Source: Clostridiales bacterium
GTDB taxonomy: Bacteria; Bacillota; Clostridia; Christensenellales; Borkfalkiaceae
Length of the DNA stretch: 64,000 bases
Direction: 5' to 3'
Assembly: GCA_015055655.1 (NCBI GenBank)
Contig: SVHW01000002.1
Location: 113,541 to 177,540, forward strand
How positions within the stretch are numbered: position 1 is the first letter of the stretch; each line of letters starts with the position of its first letter. The notes under the pieces are model-generated. The model did not search any database and was not told the origin of the DNA. It saw nothing but the letters and a program-made list of their open reading frames with translations. Shown piece by piece: positions 10,524 to 19,993 of this stretch. The position numbers were made by a program, and so were the translations under genes.

Positions 10524-10751
10524 ATGCTGATTGCTAACATTATTGCTTATATTTTGGTAATCGTAGGCGCGATAAACTGGGGTTTGTTCGGGTTGTTCGA
10601 TTTTAACCTTGTATCGACGGTATTTGCCGGTGCGAGAACGGTTGGCTCGATTATCACCTATTCGATTATTGCGCTTGCTGCGCTTTGGCTCATCCTTTCG
10701 CCGATTATCACCAACGGCGTTTTGTGGTTGAGAAACAGAAAAGCGGACTAA
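10524..10751 (+). CDS. DUF378-family small membrane protein
   Basis: IIAYILVIVGAINWGLFGLFDFNLVSTVFAG... matches the DUF378 pattern; two predicted TM helices. Confidence 0.75.
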   Translation: MLIANIIAYILVIVGAINWGLFGLFDFNLVSTVFAGARTVGSIITYSIIALAALWLILSPIITNGVLWLRNRKAD

Positions 10752-10764
10752 ACGTATCAACAAG

Positions 10765-10800
10765 AAAACGGATTTCTCTAAAAGTGGGAAATCCGTTTTT
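10765..10800 (+). terminator. Intrinsic terminator
   Basis: AAAACGGATTTC...GAAATCCGTTTTTTT. Confidence 0.75.
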
Positions 10801-10812
10801 TTGTATAATATA

Positions 10813-10841
10813 TTGACATTTTCTCGCGCGTATAGTATAAT
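10813..10841 (+). promoter_or_regulatory. Sigma-A-type promoter of lemA
   Basis: TTGACA (10813-10818) - 17 bp - TATAAT (10836-10841). Confidence 0.8.
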
Positions 10842-10884
10842 ATAGATATATTAAGAAAGGAAAGCCTTTCAAAAGGAGAGAAAG

Positions 10885-11490
10885 ATGATGGATAATTTAT
10901 TGCTTTCTGGCGGCGCAATAGCAGGCATTATTGTCGGCAGCGTAGTGTTTTTGCTGGCAATTATTTTTGTTTGCTGGTGGATAAAGACGCGTAATGCGTT
11001 CGTACGGTTGAAAAATCGGGTGGAAGAAGCTTGGGCGACGATTGACGTATTTTTGAAAAAGAGATACGATTTAATTCCCAACCTCGTAGAAACGGTGAAA
11101 GGGTACGCCAAGCACGAAAGCGAAACGTTACAAAACGTAGTGGCGGCGCGCAATATGGCGATGAGCGCAAAGACGATAGAAGAAAAGGCGGCGGCGGAAA
11201 ACGGCTTAACGGGCTCGCTTCGTACGTTCTTCTCGGCGGTGGCGGAAAGCTATCCGCAGTTGCACGCAAACACCAATTTCTTGGATTTGCAAAATCAGTT
11301 GAGAAATATTGAAAGCGAATTGGAATCTTCCCGTCGTTATTACAACGGCGTAGTGAAGTCGTTCAATACGAAGTTGGAATTGTTCCCTGCGAATATCGTA
11401 GGCAAACGTATGGGCGAAGAATATACCAAACGTCCTTATTTCGAGCTGGACAGCGCGGAAGAAAGACAGAATATCAAAGTGCAGTTTTAA
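10885..11490 (+). CDS. lemA: LemA family protein
   Basis: N-terminal TM then NRVEEAWATIDVFLKKRYDLIPNLVETVKGYAKHE; classic LemA. Confidence 0.92.
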   Translation: MMDNLLLSGGAIAGIIVGSVVFLLAIIFVCWWIKTRNAFVRLKNRVEEAWATIDVFLKKRYDLIPNLVETVKGYAKHESETLQNVVAARNMAMSAKTIEEKAAAENGLTGSLRTFFSAVAESYPQLHANTNFLDLQNQLRNIESELESSRRYYNGVVKSFNTKLELFPANIVGKRMGEEYTKRPYFELDSAEERQNIKVQF

Positions 11491-11495
11491 GGAAT

Positions 11496-13418
11496 ATGAA
11501 AACGATACGATATAATAAAGGGATGCGTGGCAAGATAATCGCCACGCTTCTCGTTCTATGTATGCTATTCTTTTTGGCAACGCCGTTGCTATTTACAAAC
11601 GGGGCTACGTTTGTTGCGAGGGCGGCGGCGGACGACGTGATGACGATTCAACGTTACGACGTCGATATGTCGGTGCAAACGGACAGGAAGGTGGTTGTCA
11701 AAGAAACGATTGTCATGACGGCGAATAAGACGGGCAGACGTTTTACACGCGCGTTACCCTTGGAGGGCGCAAGGTATTTCGATGTATCTGCAACGTGCGT
11801 AGGTGAAAACGCGTCGTATTACGTGGAGGACGAAGACGAGTATTTAAATCTCGTTTGCGAGTTATATACGCCCTCTGGCACGACGCGCACGTATGAACTT
11901 GCCTATACGATGGAACAACCGCGCGGTGATATTGATAACGGTATGCAAATCGACGTAGTGGGGTTCGGTTGGAGCGTGCCGTTGCATAACGTTTCGGTGA
12001 CGATGCATTTCCCCGATAGGGCAACGATAGAAAAAGCGTGGATTTCCCGCTACGGGGAAAAAGGCCCGTCGCAAGAATTTTCTTTGCAGCAGTTATCCGC
12101 CGACGGTAAAACGCTTGTTTTGAAAGCGGATAAATTGAATACGTATTACAACGTATACGACGAAAAGGTGGCGGAAGGTGTGTACGTGAAATTCACGTTT
12201 GCCGACGGCGTTTTGCAAAGTTATTTTTCTACGCAGGTCTTTCCTGACGGGGCGTGGAAGATACTGGTGTTTGGCGGTATATGCGTGATAATTGCGTTCG
12301 TCATCGGCGTCGTTTTGCGTAAGAAACGGGAGATTATCACGACGGTGAATATTGCCGCGCCTGACGATATGGACCCGATGAAAATGGGCAAGTGGCTCGA
12401 CGGGAACGTGGACAGCGAAGACGTCACCTCGATGATTTATTATTTTGCGCATAAGGGCTATTTAACCATCGATTTTGGTGACGAAAACAATCCGTTTTTC
12501 ACGAAGATAGTGGATAGTTTGCCTGATGACGCGCCTGCGTACGAAAAGACGTTATTCGACGGGTTATTCAAAAGTGGGAAATCGGTGTACGTGTCCGATT
12601 TACAAGAAAAGTTCTACCAATCGGTTGATAAGGCGAAGAAACAGCTGGCAACGCCGAAGATGTACGATGGAAAATCGGTGTTTGCGTTTGTGTTTGGCGG
12701 TATACTGGCGTTGTTATTTGCCCTGCTGATGCCGTTTTGGCTGGGCAGGGAACGGATAGGCGGCGGATACATCTATCTTGCAGGCGTGGCGTTTATCGCG
12801 CCGATAGTGGGCGTCTGGGCGATTGCCACGATACGTGAAAATTACCGCTATAAATGGAAAAAGGGAAAACAAGCAGCAATGCTTGCGTTGCAAATAGCGA
12901 TTATGTTGCTCGGTTGCGTACTCTTCGTCTTTGCCTTCGCGTCACATATATTAACGCGTTGGGAAAAGCTGTATATTAGCGCCTCGGTGGCGTTGACGAC
13001 GTTTGCAACGACGAGGGCGCTGTCACGCACGAAGGAGTATACGGATACGTTAGGGCAAATTCTTGGGTTTAAGGATTTTATCGTCGTAACGGAAGAAGAA
13101 AAAATCAAATTTATGCTGGAAGAAAATCCGCAACTTTATTATAAAGTGTTGCCGTACGCGCAAGTATTGGGCGTCACGGACGAGTGGGAAAAGAAGTTCA
13201 AAAATATTCTTATCGAACCGCCTACGTGGGCGTACGGTTTGCAATTCGACGTCTTTGATTTCCTGATTCTCAACGCTTGTTTACGGCGCGGTATGATAAC
13301 GGCGATGATGCGTCCACGCGCAAAAGGCGGCTCGTTTATCGGTAGAAGCGGCGGCGGTGGCGGTTTCGGCGGGTTTGGAGGCGGCGGCTTCGGCGGCGGT
13401 GGTGGCAGTTGGAGCTAA
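11496..13418 (+). CDS. DUF2207-domain membrane protein with Gly-rich C-terminus
   Basis: Signal peptide, DUF2207-like ectodomain, TM segments, C-terminal GGGGGFGGFGGGGFGGGGGSWS; follows lemA. Confidence 0.8.
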   Translation: MKTIRYNKGMRGKIIATLLVLCMLFFLATPLLFTNGATFVARAAADDVMTIQRYDVDMSVQTDRKVVVKETIVMTANKTGRRFTRALPLEGARYFDVSATCVGENASYYVEDEDEYLNLVCELYTPSGTTRTYELAYTMEQPRGDIDNGMQIDVVGFGWSVPLHNVSVTMHFPDRATIEKAWISRYGEKGPSQEFSLQQLSADGKTLVLKADKLNTYYNVYDEKVAEGVYVKFTFADGVLQSYFSTQVFPDGAWKILVFGGICVIIAFVIGVVLRKKREIITTVNIAAPDDMDPMKMGKWLDGNVDSEDVTSMIYYFAHKGYLTIDFGDENNPFFTKIVDSLPDDAPAYEKTLFDGLFKSGKSVYVSDLQEKFYQSVDKAKKQLATPKMYDGKSVFAFVFGGILALLFALLMPFWLGRERIGGGYIYLAGVAFIAPIVGVWAIATIRENYRYKWKKGKQAAMLALQIAIMLLGCVLFVFAFASHILTRWEKLYISASVALTTFATTRALSRTKEYTDTLGQILGFKDFIVVTEEEKIKFMLEENPQLYYKVLPYAQVLGVTDEWEKKFKNILIEPPTWAYGLQFDVFDFLILNACLRRGMITAMMRPRAKGGSFIGRSGGGGGFGGFGGGGFGGGGGSWS

Positions 13419-13434
13419 CTAAAAAGGAAAAGAA

Positions 13435-13465
13435 AAAGCCCTCGGCGGAGAACGCCGAGGGCTTT
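13435..13465 (+). terminator. Intrinsic terminator
   Basis: AAAGCCCTCGGCG-GAGAA-CGCCGAGGGCTTT. Confidence 0.75.
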
Positions 13466-13588
13466 ACGCATATCAATCGTTTTTTTGTTTTGGTGGACGT
13501 ATTGCCGTGGGAAAGGGCGTCAGCGCCCTGCAAAACGTACGGAGAATAAAACCGAGTAAAAATCCTTTGTTGGATACTTTCCGTGAAA

Positions 13589-13618
13589 AAATCCCCTCGC
13601 AGAGTTGCGAGGGGATTT
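13589..13618 (-). terminator. Intrinsic terminator of the DUF1508 gene
   Basis: AAATCCCCTCGCA-GAGT-TGCGAGGGGATTT immediately 3' of the minus-strand gene ending at 13632. Confidence 0.75.
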
Positions 13619-13631
13619 GTCGTTAAAAGAA

Positions 13632-15167
13632 TTAGTCTTTTACTTGGTCGGACTCGGTGAGTACGGGGGAGGTTTCTGCGAAACGTTTTACCGAATCTAC
13701 TGCGCTTTGGCAACGAACTTTAGATTTGTAATGTTCGCCAAGGCAAAGGAGCTGACCGTTACCGTTGAGGATTTTGTAGATGTAATCGCCTTTTTTGGTA
13801 AGGGTGATACGGAAATTGTCTTTCGCGATATTTTGCTTATGCGTTTGAATACCGTTTACCGCGCCTGCATACGTCGTATATTCTTCGGAAGAGAGAAGTT
13901 TTTCGCCGTTGTTTGCGAACAATTCAAAGAAGAATACTTTATCGCCGTCGCTATCTTCACGGTTGCTGATAATCCACTTGCCGTTTACGCCTTCCGCAGG
14001 GGGAGCGATATACGTGTCCGTATCTACGGGAACTTTCAAGAAGAAGTCTTGTACGTTTTCGTCCAAAACAGCCGTTCTTGCAAAGCGTTTAATCGATTTG
14101 ATAGCGCTTTCGCAACGCGCTTTGTTTGCATAGTTTTCACCCGTGCAAAGAAGTTGACCGCTGCCGCTTAACAGTTTTACGATATAATCGCCTTTCTTGG
14201 AAAGGGTAATCTTGAAATTGCCTTTAAGGATATTTTGTTTGTGCGTTTCAATACCGCGCGTTGCGCCTTGGTAGGAAGTATATTCTTCGGAAGAGAGCAA
14301 CTTTTCGCCGTTAGAAGCGTGCAATTCGAAGAAGTACATATCGTCTTCGGTGTTTTCTTCCGTAAGGATATGATAGATAATCCATTTACCTGCGTATCTT
14401 GCCAACGTATCGGTGTCCGCGTCGTCCGTCAAAATCGGCTTTTCTTCTACCTTTTCAACCGCTTTGGTTTCCTTCTTGGCAGGCGCTTTTTTAGCGGGCG
14501 CTTTCTTTTCTACGGGTTTTTCCGCTGCCTTTTCTTCCTTCTTAGCAGGGGCTTTCTTGGCAGGCGCTTTCTTTTCTACGGGTTTTTCCGCTGCCTTTTC
14601 TTCCTTCTTAGCAGGGGCTTTCTTGGCAGGCGCTTTCTTTTCTGCAGGTTTTTCCGCTGCCTTTTCTTCCTTCTTAGCAGGGGCTTTCTTGGCAGGCGCT
14701 TTCTTTTCTGCAGGCTTTTCTTCCTTCTTTTCTTCCTTCTTAGCAGGGGCTTTCTTCTTCGCGGGAGCTTTCTTTTCTACGGGTTTTTCTTCCTTCTTTT
14801 CTTCCGCGGGGGCTTCCGTTACCGCCACTTCTTCTTTGGCGGGTTCTTCTACTTTCGCTTCTTCCGCTTTCGCTTGCTCTGCGGCTTGTTTCTGTTCGTC
14901 CAATTTGCCGAAAACTTCTTTTCTGATTTCAGCTTGGCGTGCGGATTCTTCTTTTTCTTTTTGTTTTCTAATCACCGCATTTTGTTGTTTTTCTTCTTCC
15001 AACATACGCAAATTTTCGTCGATTTGTTTTTGTTCGCGCGTGTTGTCAGGGTCTTTCTTACGCAATACCTTTAACAAGGTAGAAACGCCAATAGCGACGG
15101 CGATTACGCCAACGATACCAATAGCGAAAAACCAAATCGGCGCTAAGTTTAAGTTTGCAAGATACAT
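13632..15167 (-). CDS. Membrane-anchored protein with K/A/P-rich repeat linker and two DUF1508 (YegP-like) domains
   Basis: Start taken at ATG 15167 (AGGAGA upstream), N-terminal TM (IWFFAIGIVGVIAVAIGV), coiled coil, APAKKAPAKKEEKAAEKPVEKK repeats, then two units with FELHASNGEKLLSSEEYTSYQGATRGIETHKQN. Confidence 0.8.
   Translation of the reverse strand: MYLANLNLAPIWFFAIGIVGVIAVAIGVSTLLKVLRKKDPDNTREQKQIDENLRMLEEEKQQNAVIRKQKEKEESARQAEIRKEVFGKLDEQKQAAEQAKAEEAKVEEPAKEEVAVTEAPAEEKKEEKPVEKKAPAKKKAPAKKEEKKEEKPAEKKAPAKKAPAKKEEKAAEKPAEKKAPAKKAPAKKEEKAAEKPVEKKAPAKKAPAKKEEKAAEKPVEKKAPAKKAPAKKETKAVEKVEEKPILTDDADTDTLARYAGKWIIYHILTEENTEDDMYFFELHASNGEKLLSSEEYTSYQGATRGIETHKQNILKGNFKITLSKKGDYIVKLLSGSGQLLCTGENYANKARCESAIKSIKRFARTAVLDENVQDFFLKVPVDTDTYIAPPAEGVNGKWIISNREDSDGDKVFFFELFANNGEKLLSSEEYTTYAGAVNGIQTHKQNIAKDNFRITLTKKGDYIYKILNGNGQLLCLGEHYKSKVRCQSAVDSVKRFAETSPVLTESDQVKD
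14459..14780 (-). repeat. 66-bp tandem repeats coding 22-aa K/A/P/E units
   Basis: GCTTTCTTGG phase marker recurs at 14551, 14617 and 14683 (66-bp steps), with long near-identical blocks. Confidence 0.8.
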
Positions 15168-15329
15168 AACGCATTCTCCTTTTGTGTTTTGACGGGTTCT
15201 TACACGTCTATCGTATGATAACGACGCGCAGAAAAATGCCAAATAATATTCTATTATAAATATTGTAATATAAAAATTAAAAAAAGTCAATACGTGCGCG
15301 CTCTTTTTTTGGTTATTTTTTTGAAAATA

Positions 15330-15358
15330 TTGACTTTTTTTCACAAATAGTTTACAAT
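15330..15358 (+). promoter_or_regulatory. Sigma-A-type promoter
   Basis: TTGACT (15330) - 17 bp - TACAAT (15353-15358), only 6 bp before the ATG at 15365. Confidence 0.65.
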
Positions 15359-15364
15359 AATGAT

Positions 15365-16603
15365 ATGGCTATAAATCATATGACGAAAATTAAAACGGCA
15401 ATTATCGGTGGTGGCGCGGCAGGCTTGTTTTTAGCAAATGCGTTGTCGAAAAACGACGAAAAAGTCGCTTTGTTCGAACGGAGCGAAAGGGTGGGGAGAA
15501 AATTATCCGCCACGGGCAACGGACAGGGGAACGTCACCAACGCTGCGGTGGGAAATACTCCGTATTTCTCCGCTTCCAAACGCGGCAAGTCGTTGGCGGA
15601 ACGGTTGACGAGTCGCTTTGACGCGCACTCCTTATGCGATTTTTTCAACGCTTTGGGGGTGTTGATTTTTTTTGACGAGCGCGGTAGAGGTTATCCCACG
15701 TCAAGACAGGCGACTGCGCTGACGGACGCGTTGCGTTTTTCCGCGCTGGAAAACGGCGTAAGTTTCTACGTGGATACCGCCATTGTCGATTTGCAAAAAA
15801 CGCCGTCGGGCTTTGTATTGACTTCGGCAAAAGGGGAGCTTTTTCAAGCGGAAACGGTGGCGCTTTGCACGGGGGGAAAAGCGGCGAAAAATTTTGGGAC
15901 GGACGGCTCGGCATACGCTTTGGCGACGGGATTAGGGCATACCTTAACGGCGTTGCGTCCTTCGCTGGTGCAAATAAAAACGGACGTTTCTCAAACGCGC
16001 ACGTTAAAAGGCATACGCGTTTTTGACGTAGGCGTTACGGCGGTGTGGACGGAAAACGGCATAGAGAAAAAGCATACGGTACAAGGGGATATAATCTTTA
16101 CCGATTACGGCGTTTCCGGAGATGCGGTGTTCCGCTTGTCGGCGTTTATTGCCGATAAAACGCAAGCAAAGCTTATCGTGGATTTTTTGCCCGACGTAAC
16201 GGAAGAAACGATTGTACGGTTGTTGGAAAATAAAAGGGCGGCGTTGCCAAAACAGGAAGATGGCGAAAGGCTGTGCGGCATCGTGAATAATCAAGTGGGC
16301 AGGGCGATTATGAAAACGTTGCCTTGCGCCGACGACGAAACGGTGGCAAAACGGGTAAAATCGTTCGTTTTAACGGTGACAGGCTCGTTAGGGTTTGATT
16401 ACGCGCAGGTAACCAAAGGCGGCGTGGCGATGGACGAGGTGGACGACGGGTTGCAAAGCCGTAAGGTGCAAGATTTGTATTTTGCAGGCGAAATTTTGGA
16501 CGTCGATGGCGAGTGCGGCGGGTTTAATCTGCAATGGGCGTACGCTTCTGCGCGCACGGTTGCGGCGGCGATTGCCGAGAAAAATAAAAAAAGGCAGGGG
16601 TAA
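15365..16603 (+). CDS. HI0933/BaiN-like NAD(P)/FAD-dependent oxidoreductase
   Basis: IIGGGAAGLFLANALSK, GRKLSATGNGQGNVTN, LYFAGEILDVDGECGGFNLQWAYASA. Confidence 0.88.
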   Translation: MAINHMTKIKTAIIGGGAAGLFLANALSKNDEKVALFERSERVGRKLSATGNGQGNVTNAAVGNTPYFSASKRGKSLAERLTSRFDAHSLCDFFNALGVLIFFDERGRGYPTSRQATALTDALRFSALENGVSFYVDTAIVDLQKTPSGFVLTSAKGELFQAETVALCTGGKAAKNFGTDGSAYALATGLGHTLTALRPSLVQIKTDVSQTRTLKGIRVFDVGVTAVWTENGIEKKHTVQGDIIFTDYGVSGDAVFRLSAFIADKTQAKLIVDFLPDVTEETIVRLLENKRAALPKQEDGERLCGIVNNQVGRAIMKTLPCADDETVAKRVKSFVLTVTGSLGFDYAQVTKGGVAMDEVDDGLQSRKVQDLYFAGEILDVDGECGGFNLQWAYASARTVAAAIAEKNKKRQG

Positions 16604-16605
16604 GT

Positions 16606-18159
16606 ATGCGTTTAATCACGTTATCTAACGTAACTTTGCCCGTCAATAAAGCGGAAAGCGAGCTGATAAAGATAGCGGCGAAAAAATTGGGGAAACAACC
16701 GTCGTATTTTGCGATTAAGAAAAAGTCGTTAGACGCGCGCGATAAGCGGAATATACGTTTCGTTTACACTATCGAGTTTTCCAGCGAGCCAAAGCCGCAA
16801 GAAAAACGGGAAATCGAGCGTTTGCCCAAAGGTAGGTTGCCGGAAAAGCCCGTATTGGTAGTGGGCAGCGGTCCTGCAGGGTTATTTTGCGCAATTCGGT
16901 TGATAGAAAGAGGTATTTTGCCGTTGGTTATCGAACGTGGCGGCAACGTGGAAGAAAGGGAAAAGGCAACGCGTTTGTTTTTTTCGCAAAGGACGTTGGA
17001 CGAAAATACCAATATTCAATTTGGCGAAGGGGGCGCGGGTACGTTTTCGGACGGTAAATTGAATACGCAAACGCATAGCGCGTGGAATAAGGAAGTATTG
17101 GAAACGTTTGTGCGTTTTGGCGCGCCGAAGGAGATTTTATATCTTAACAAGCCGCATATCGGCAGCGATAAATTAAAAACCGTCGTCAAAAATATGCGCG
17201 AATATATCCTTGCCAAGGGCGGTGAAGTTCGTTTTCACACGCGCTTAGAAGATATATCGGTAAAAGAAGGGCGTTTGGTAGGGGCGACGCTGTACGATTT
17301 AACGGAGAAAAAGGAAGAAAAGTTGGACGTGTCTGCGTTGATTTTAGCGATTGGACACAGCGCGAGAGATACCTTTGAGAAATTGCTTTCCCGTGGTGTA
17401 ACGATGCGCGCCAAGGATTTTGCCGTAGGGGTGCGTATCGAGCATTTGCAAGCGGAGATAGGGAAAACGCAATACGGGGAAGCGTATTCGTTGTTGCCTG
17501 CCGCTGATTATAAGCTTGTTTCGCACGTCAATCAGCGTTCTGCGTTTACGTTTTGTATGTGTCCAGGCGGCTTCGTAATGCCTGCGGCCAGCGAAGCGGG
17601 CGGCGTGGTGACGAACGGTATGAGCAATTACGCGCGCGACGGGAAAAATGCCAACAGCGCCCTCATCGCGCAAGTGACGCGCGCGGATTTTGGCGACGAA
17701 CGTCCTTTGGCTGGGATAGAATTTCAAAGGCAAATCGAGCGCGCCGCTTATCACGTCGGCGGAAGGAATTACGCCGCGCCCGTGCAACGCGTGGGAGATT
17801 TTTTAGAAGATAAAGAGAGCGATTTTTTCGGTGCGGTAGCCCCCACCTACGCGGCAGGCACGGCCTTTGCCGATTTGCGCGCGGTGTTGCCAAGCTTCGT
17901 TGCGGATACTTTAAAACAGGCGATTAAGGATATGGATAAACGCTTGAAGGGATTTGCTTGCCCAGACGCGTTGTTGACGGCGGCGGAAACACGGACGAGT
18001 TCTCCCGTGCGGATTGAGCGAACGGAAACGTTGCAATCGGTGTCTATGCAGGCGTTGTTTCCGTGCGGCGAAGGCGCGGGATACGCCGGCGGCATCACCT
18101 CGTCCGCGGCAGACGGTTTGCGTGTTGCCGACGCGGTTTACGCCTATTTCTTGCAATAA
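16606..18159 (+). CDS. FAD-dependent dehydrogenase (COG2509-like)
   Basis: VVGSGPAGLFCAIRLIERG, IQFGEGGAGTFSDGKLNTQ, GEGAGYAGGITSSAADGLRVA. Confidence 0.85.
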   Translation: MRLITLSNVTLPVNKAESELIKIAAKKLGKQPSYFAIKKKSLDARDKRNIRFVYTIEFSSEPKPQEKREIERLPKGRLPEKPVLVVGSGPAGLFCAIRLIERGILPLVIERGGNVEEREKATRLFFSQRTLDENTNIQFGEGGAGTFSDGKLNTQTHSAWNKEVLETFVRFGAPKEILYLNKPHIGSDKLKTVVKNMREYILAKGGEVRFHTRLEDISVKEGRLVGATLYDLTEKKEEKLDVSALILAIGHSARDTFEKLLSRGVTMRAKDFAVGVRIEHLQAEIGKTQYGEAYSLLPAADYKLVSHVNQRSAFTFCMCPGGFVMPAASEAGGVVTNGMSNYARDGKNANSALIAQVTRADFGDERPLAGIEFQRQIERAAYHVGGRNYAAPVQRVGDFLEDKESDFFGAVAPTYAAGTAFADLRAVLPSFVADTLKQAIKDMDKRLKGFACPDALLTAAETRTSSPVRIERTETLQSVSMQALFPCGEGAGYAGGITSSAADGLRVADAVYAYFLQ

Positions 18160-18294
18160 AAACATTTCTATTTTCATTGTCCTATCACAAACTTTTCATA
18201 CCTGTTTCACAAACGGGGTTTACAATAATAAAAACGATAATAAGAAAATAACAAACGACTATACAAAAACTTTTTTCATATTCTCTCACTATGG

Positions 18295-18324
18295 TACGCG
18301 GCTTGTGATTTTACAAGCCGCGTA
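18295..18324 (+). terminator. Hairpin / probable terminator
   Basis: TACGCGGCTTGT-GATTTT-ACAAGCCGCGTA, extendable outwards with a GT wobble. Confidence 0.6.
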
Positions 18325-18368
18325 TCATATCGTAAACGGTGAATAAAATCGAGGAAAAAGCGTAGAAA

Positions 18369-18402
18369 AAACCGCGGCTTACTTGCTTGTAAGCCGCGGT
18401 TT
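18369..18402 (-). terminator. Probable terminator of PepV-like gene
   Basis: AAACCGCGGCTTAC-TTGCTT-GTAAGCCGCGGTTT just 3' of the minus-strand gene. Confidence 0.7.
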
Positions 18403-18415
18403 GCGTGTGAGATAA

Positions 18416-19807
18416 TTATTTCGTTATTCGACGTGCTTTGATATAACCGATACGGATATACTGCGGTTTTGTCAGTTCTTTGATGGCGTCGTAATACAGG
18501 TTGCCGATAAACTGAATTCTGTCAAAGGTAATGTATTCGTTCGGCTGGTGGATGGACGTTTCTTCGCCGTTGATTTCAGGGCCGAACGCGCAACCGCATT
18601 TTAACGCCCTTGCGTACGTGCCGCCGCCGATTGCAATCGGGGTTTCCTGCTTGCCCGTTGCGTTGTTATAAACGCGGGTAAGGGTGGAGATTAAGCGGCT
18701 GTTGACGTCGTTGTATAAGGGGGCTAAATAGCTGCTGATTTGATAATCGATGCCTGCCTCGTCAAAACGGTCGGTTATCGATTGCAGGGCAAACGTTGCG
18801 GGGAAACGGATATCCGCCGTCACTTTCAATACACCGTTTTCCAAACGCGCCACGTCGGGGGAGATAGTAAGCACGCCCGTTTCGTCTTGGAAAATTTTTA
18901 AGCCGAGCGAGTCGTTAAACAGTACGTCGTAGGCATACGCAAAATCGTCGTTGATAGTCGCAAGGAAAGCGAGCATCGTTTGCAACGCATTTGCGCCTTT
19001 GTCGGGGGTAGAGCCGTGCGCCGATTTACCGCGGGTTTGTAAAACGTTCGTGGTGTTGTCGTAAGAAATGGTGGTGTTTGCTATCGGGTTTTGATAATCG
19101 ACCAACGCCGTTGCGCCTTTTTTCGTTAAAAAGGCGGAAACGTAATCGCATACCATATTTGCCCGTTCACCACCGACGAGCGCCGTCACGGGGGAATTGT
19201 TTATCGGGAAAGAGGCGGTGATATGCGCGATACCCTTTTCTGCGTAGATGACGGGGAAGTTGGCGTCGGGAGTGAACCCTTCGTCGGGCATATGCGCTAC
19301 TTCTTTATAATGCGCGATACAAGCGTTGCCGCATTCTTCGTTGCAGCCGACGATAAGTTTGATTTTGCGATGCGGAACGAAGCCCTCGTCTTTGAGCGCT
19401 TTTAAAGCGTACAGACAAACGACGGCAGGGCCTTTATCGTCCATTGCGCCCCGTCCCCAAATTTTTTTGCCCGTTACGCCGCCGACGGATACGTCGTCGT
19501 TGACGACGCCGCCAAAAGGGGGATATTTCCAACCGTTGCCGGCAGGTACGACGTCAAGATGCGCCAATATAGCGAATTCTTCTCCGTCACCGAACACGAC
19601 TTCGCCGACGTAGTTGTCGTAATTGTGCGTTTCAAAGCCAAAACTTTCCGCGAGGGAAAGGAAGTATTGTAAACAATCTGCCGTTTCTTTGCCAAAAGGA
19701 AACTCTCCGTGTTCGCCTTCCACGCCTTTGAAGGAAGAATCGAATTGGATGATACGGGAGATGGATTGCACGATTTCGTCAAAATATTTTTGCATAGGGT
19801 GTTGCAT
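18416..19807 (-). CDS. M20-family dipeptidase (PepV-like)
   Basis: Start ATG 19807; LAHLDVVPAGNGW, GRGAMDDKGPAV, GCNEECGN, IGGGTYARAL. Confidence 0.85.
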   Translation of the reverse strand: MQHPMQKYFDEIVQSISRIIQFDSSFKGVEGEHGEFPFGKETADCLQYFLSLAESFGFETHNYDNYVGEVVFGDGEEFAILAHLDVVPAGNGWKYPPFGGVVNDDVSVGGVTGKKIWGRGAMDDKGPAVVCLYALKALKDEGFVPHRKIKLIVGCNEECGNACIAHYKEVAHMPDEGFTPDANFPVIYAEKGIAHITASFPINNSPVTALVGGERANMVCDYVSAFLTKKGATALVDYQNPIANTTISYDNTTNVLQTRGKSAHGSTPDKGANALQTMLAFLATINDDFAYAYDVLFNDSLGLKIFQDETGVLTISPDVARLENGVLKVTADIRFPATFALQSITDRFDEAGIDYQISSYLAPLYNDVNSRLISTLTRVYNNATGKQETPIAIGGGTYARALKCGCAFGPEINGEETSIHQPNEYITFDRIQFIGNLYYDAIKELTKPQYIRIGYIKARRITK

Positions 19808-19933
19808 AAAAGCACCGTCCTTATAGTTTATACTATTATTATACACATTTTTTCACGTTTGGTAAAGGAAATAAGGGGGAAAGCGGAAAAATATTTTTTT
19901 CCGCTTGCGCGTAAGGGAATTTCACGGAAAACT

Positions 19934-19962
19934 TTGACTTTTTGCGGAAAGTGTGTTACAAT
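19934..19962 (+). promoter_or_regulatory. Sigma-A-type promoter of radC
   Basis: TTGACT - 17 bp - TACAAT, about 31 bp upstream of ATG 19994. Confidence 0.7.
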
Positions 19963-19993
19963 GGATTTGAAATCAATATACGACGGTGTAAAA

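Noticed and set aside
14413-15192. Plus-strand ORFs 14413..15192 and 14235..15074 (FLAGAFLAGAFFSTGFSA / FFLLSRGFLGRRFLF repeats)
   Set aside because: Antisense to the 66-bp K/A/P repeats of the DUF1508 gene, which has an RBS, TM anchor and recognisable domains.
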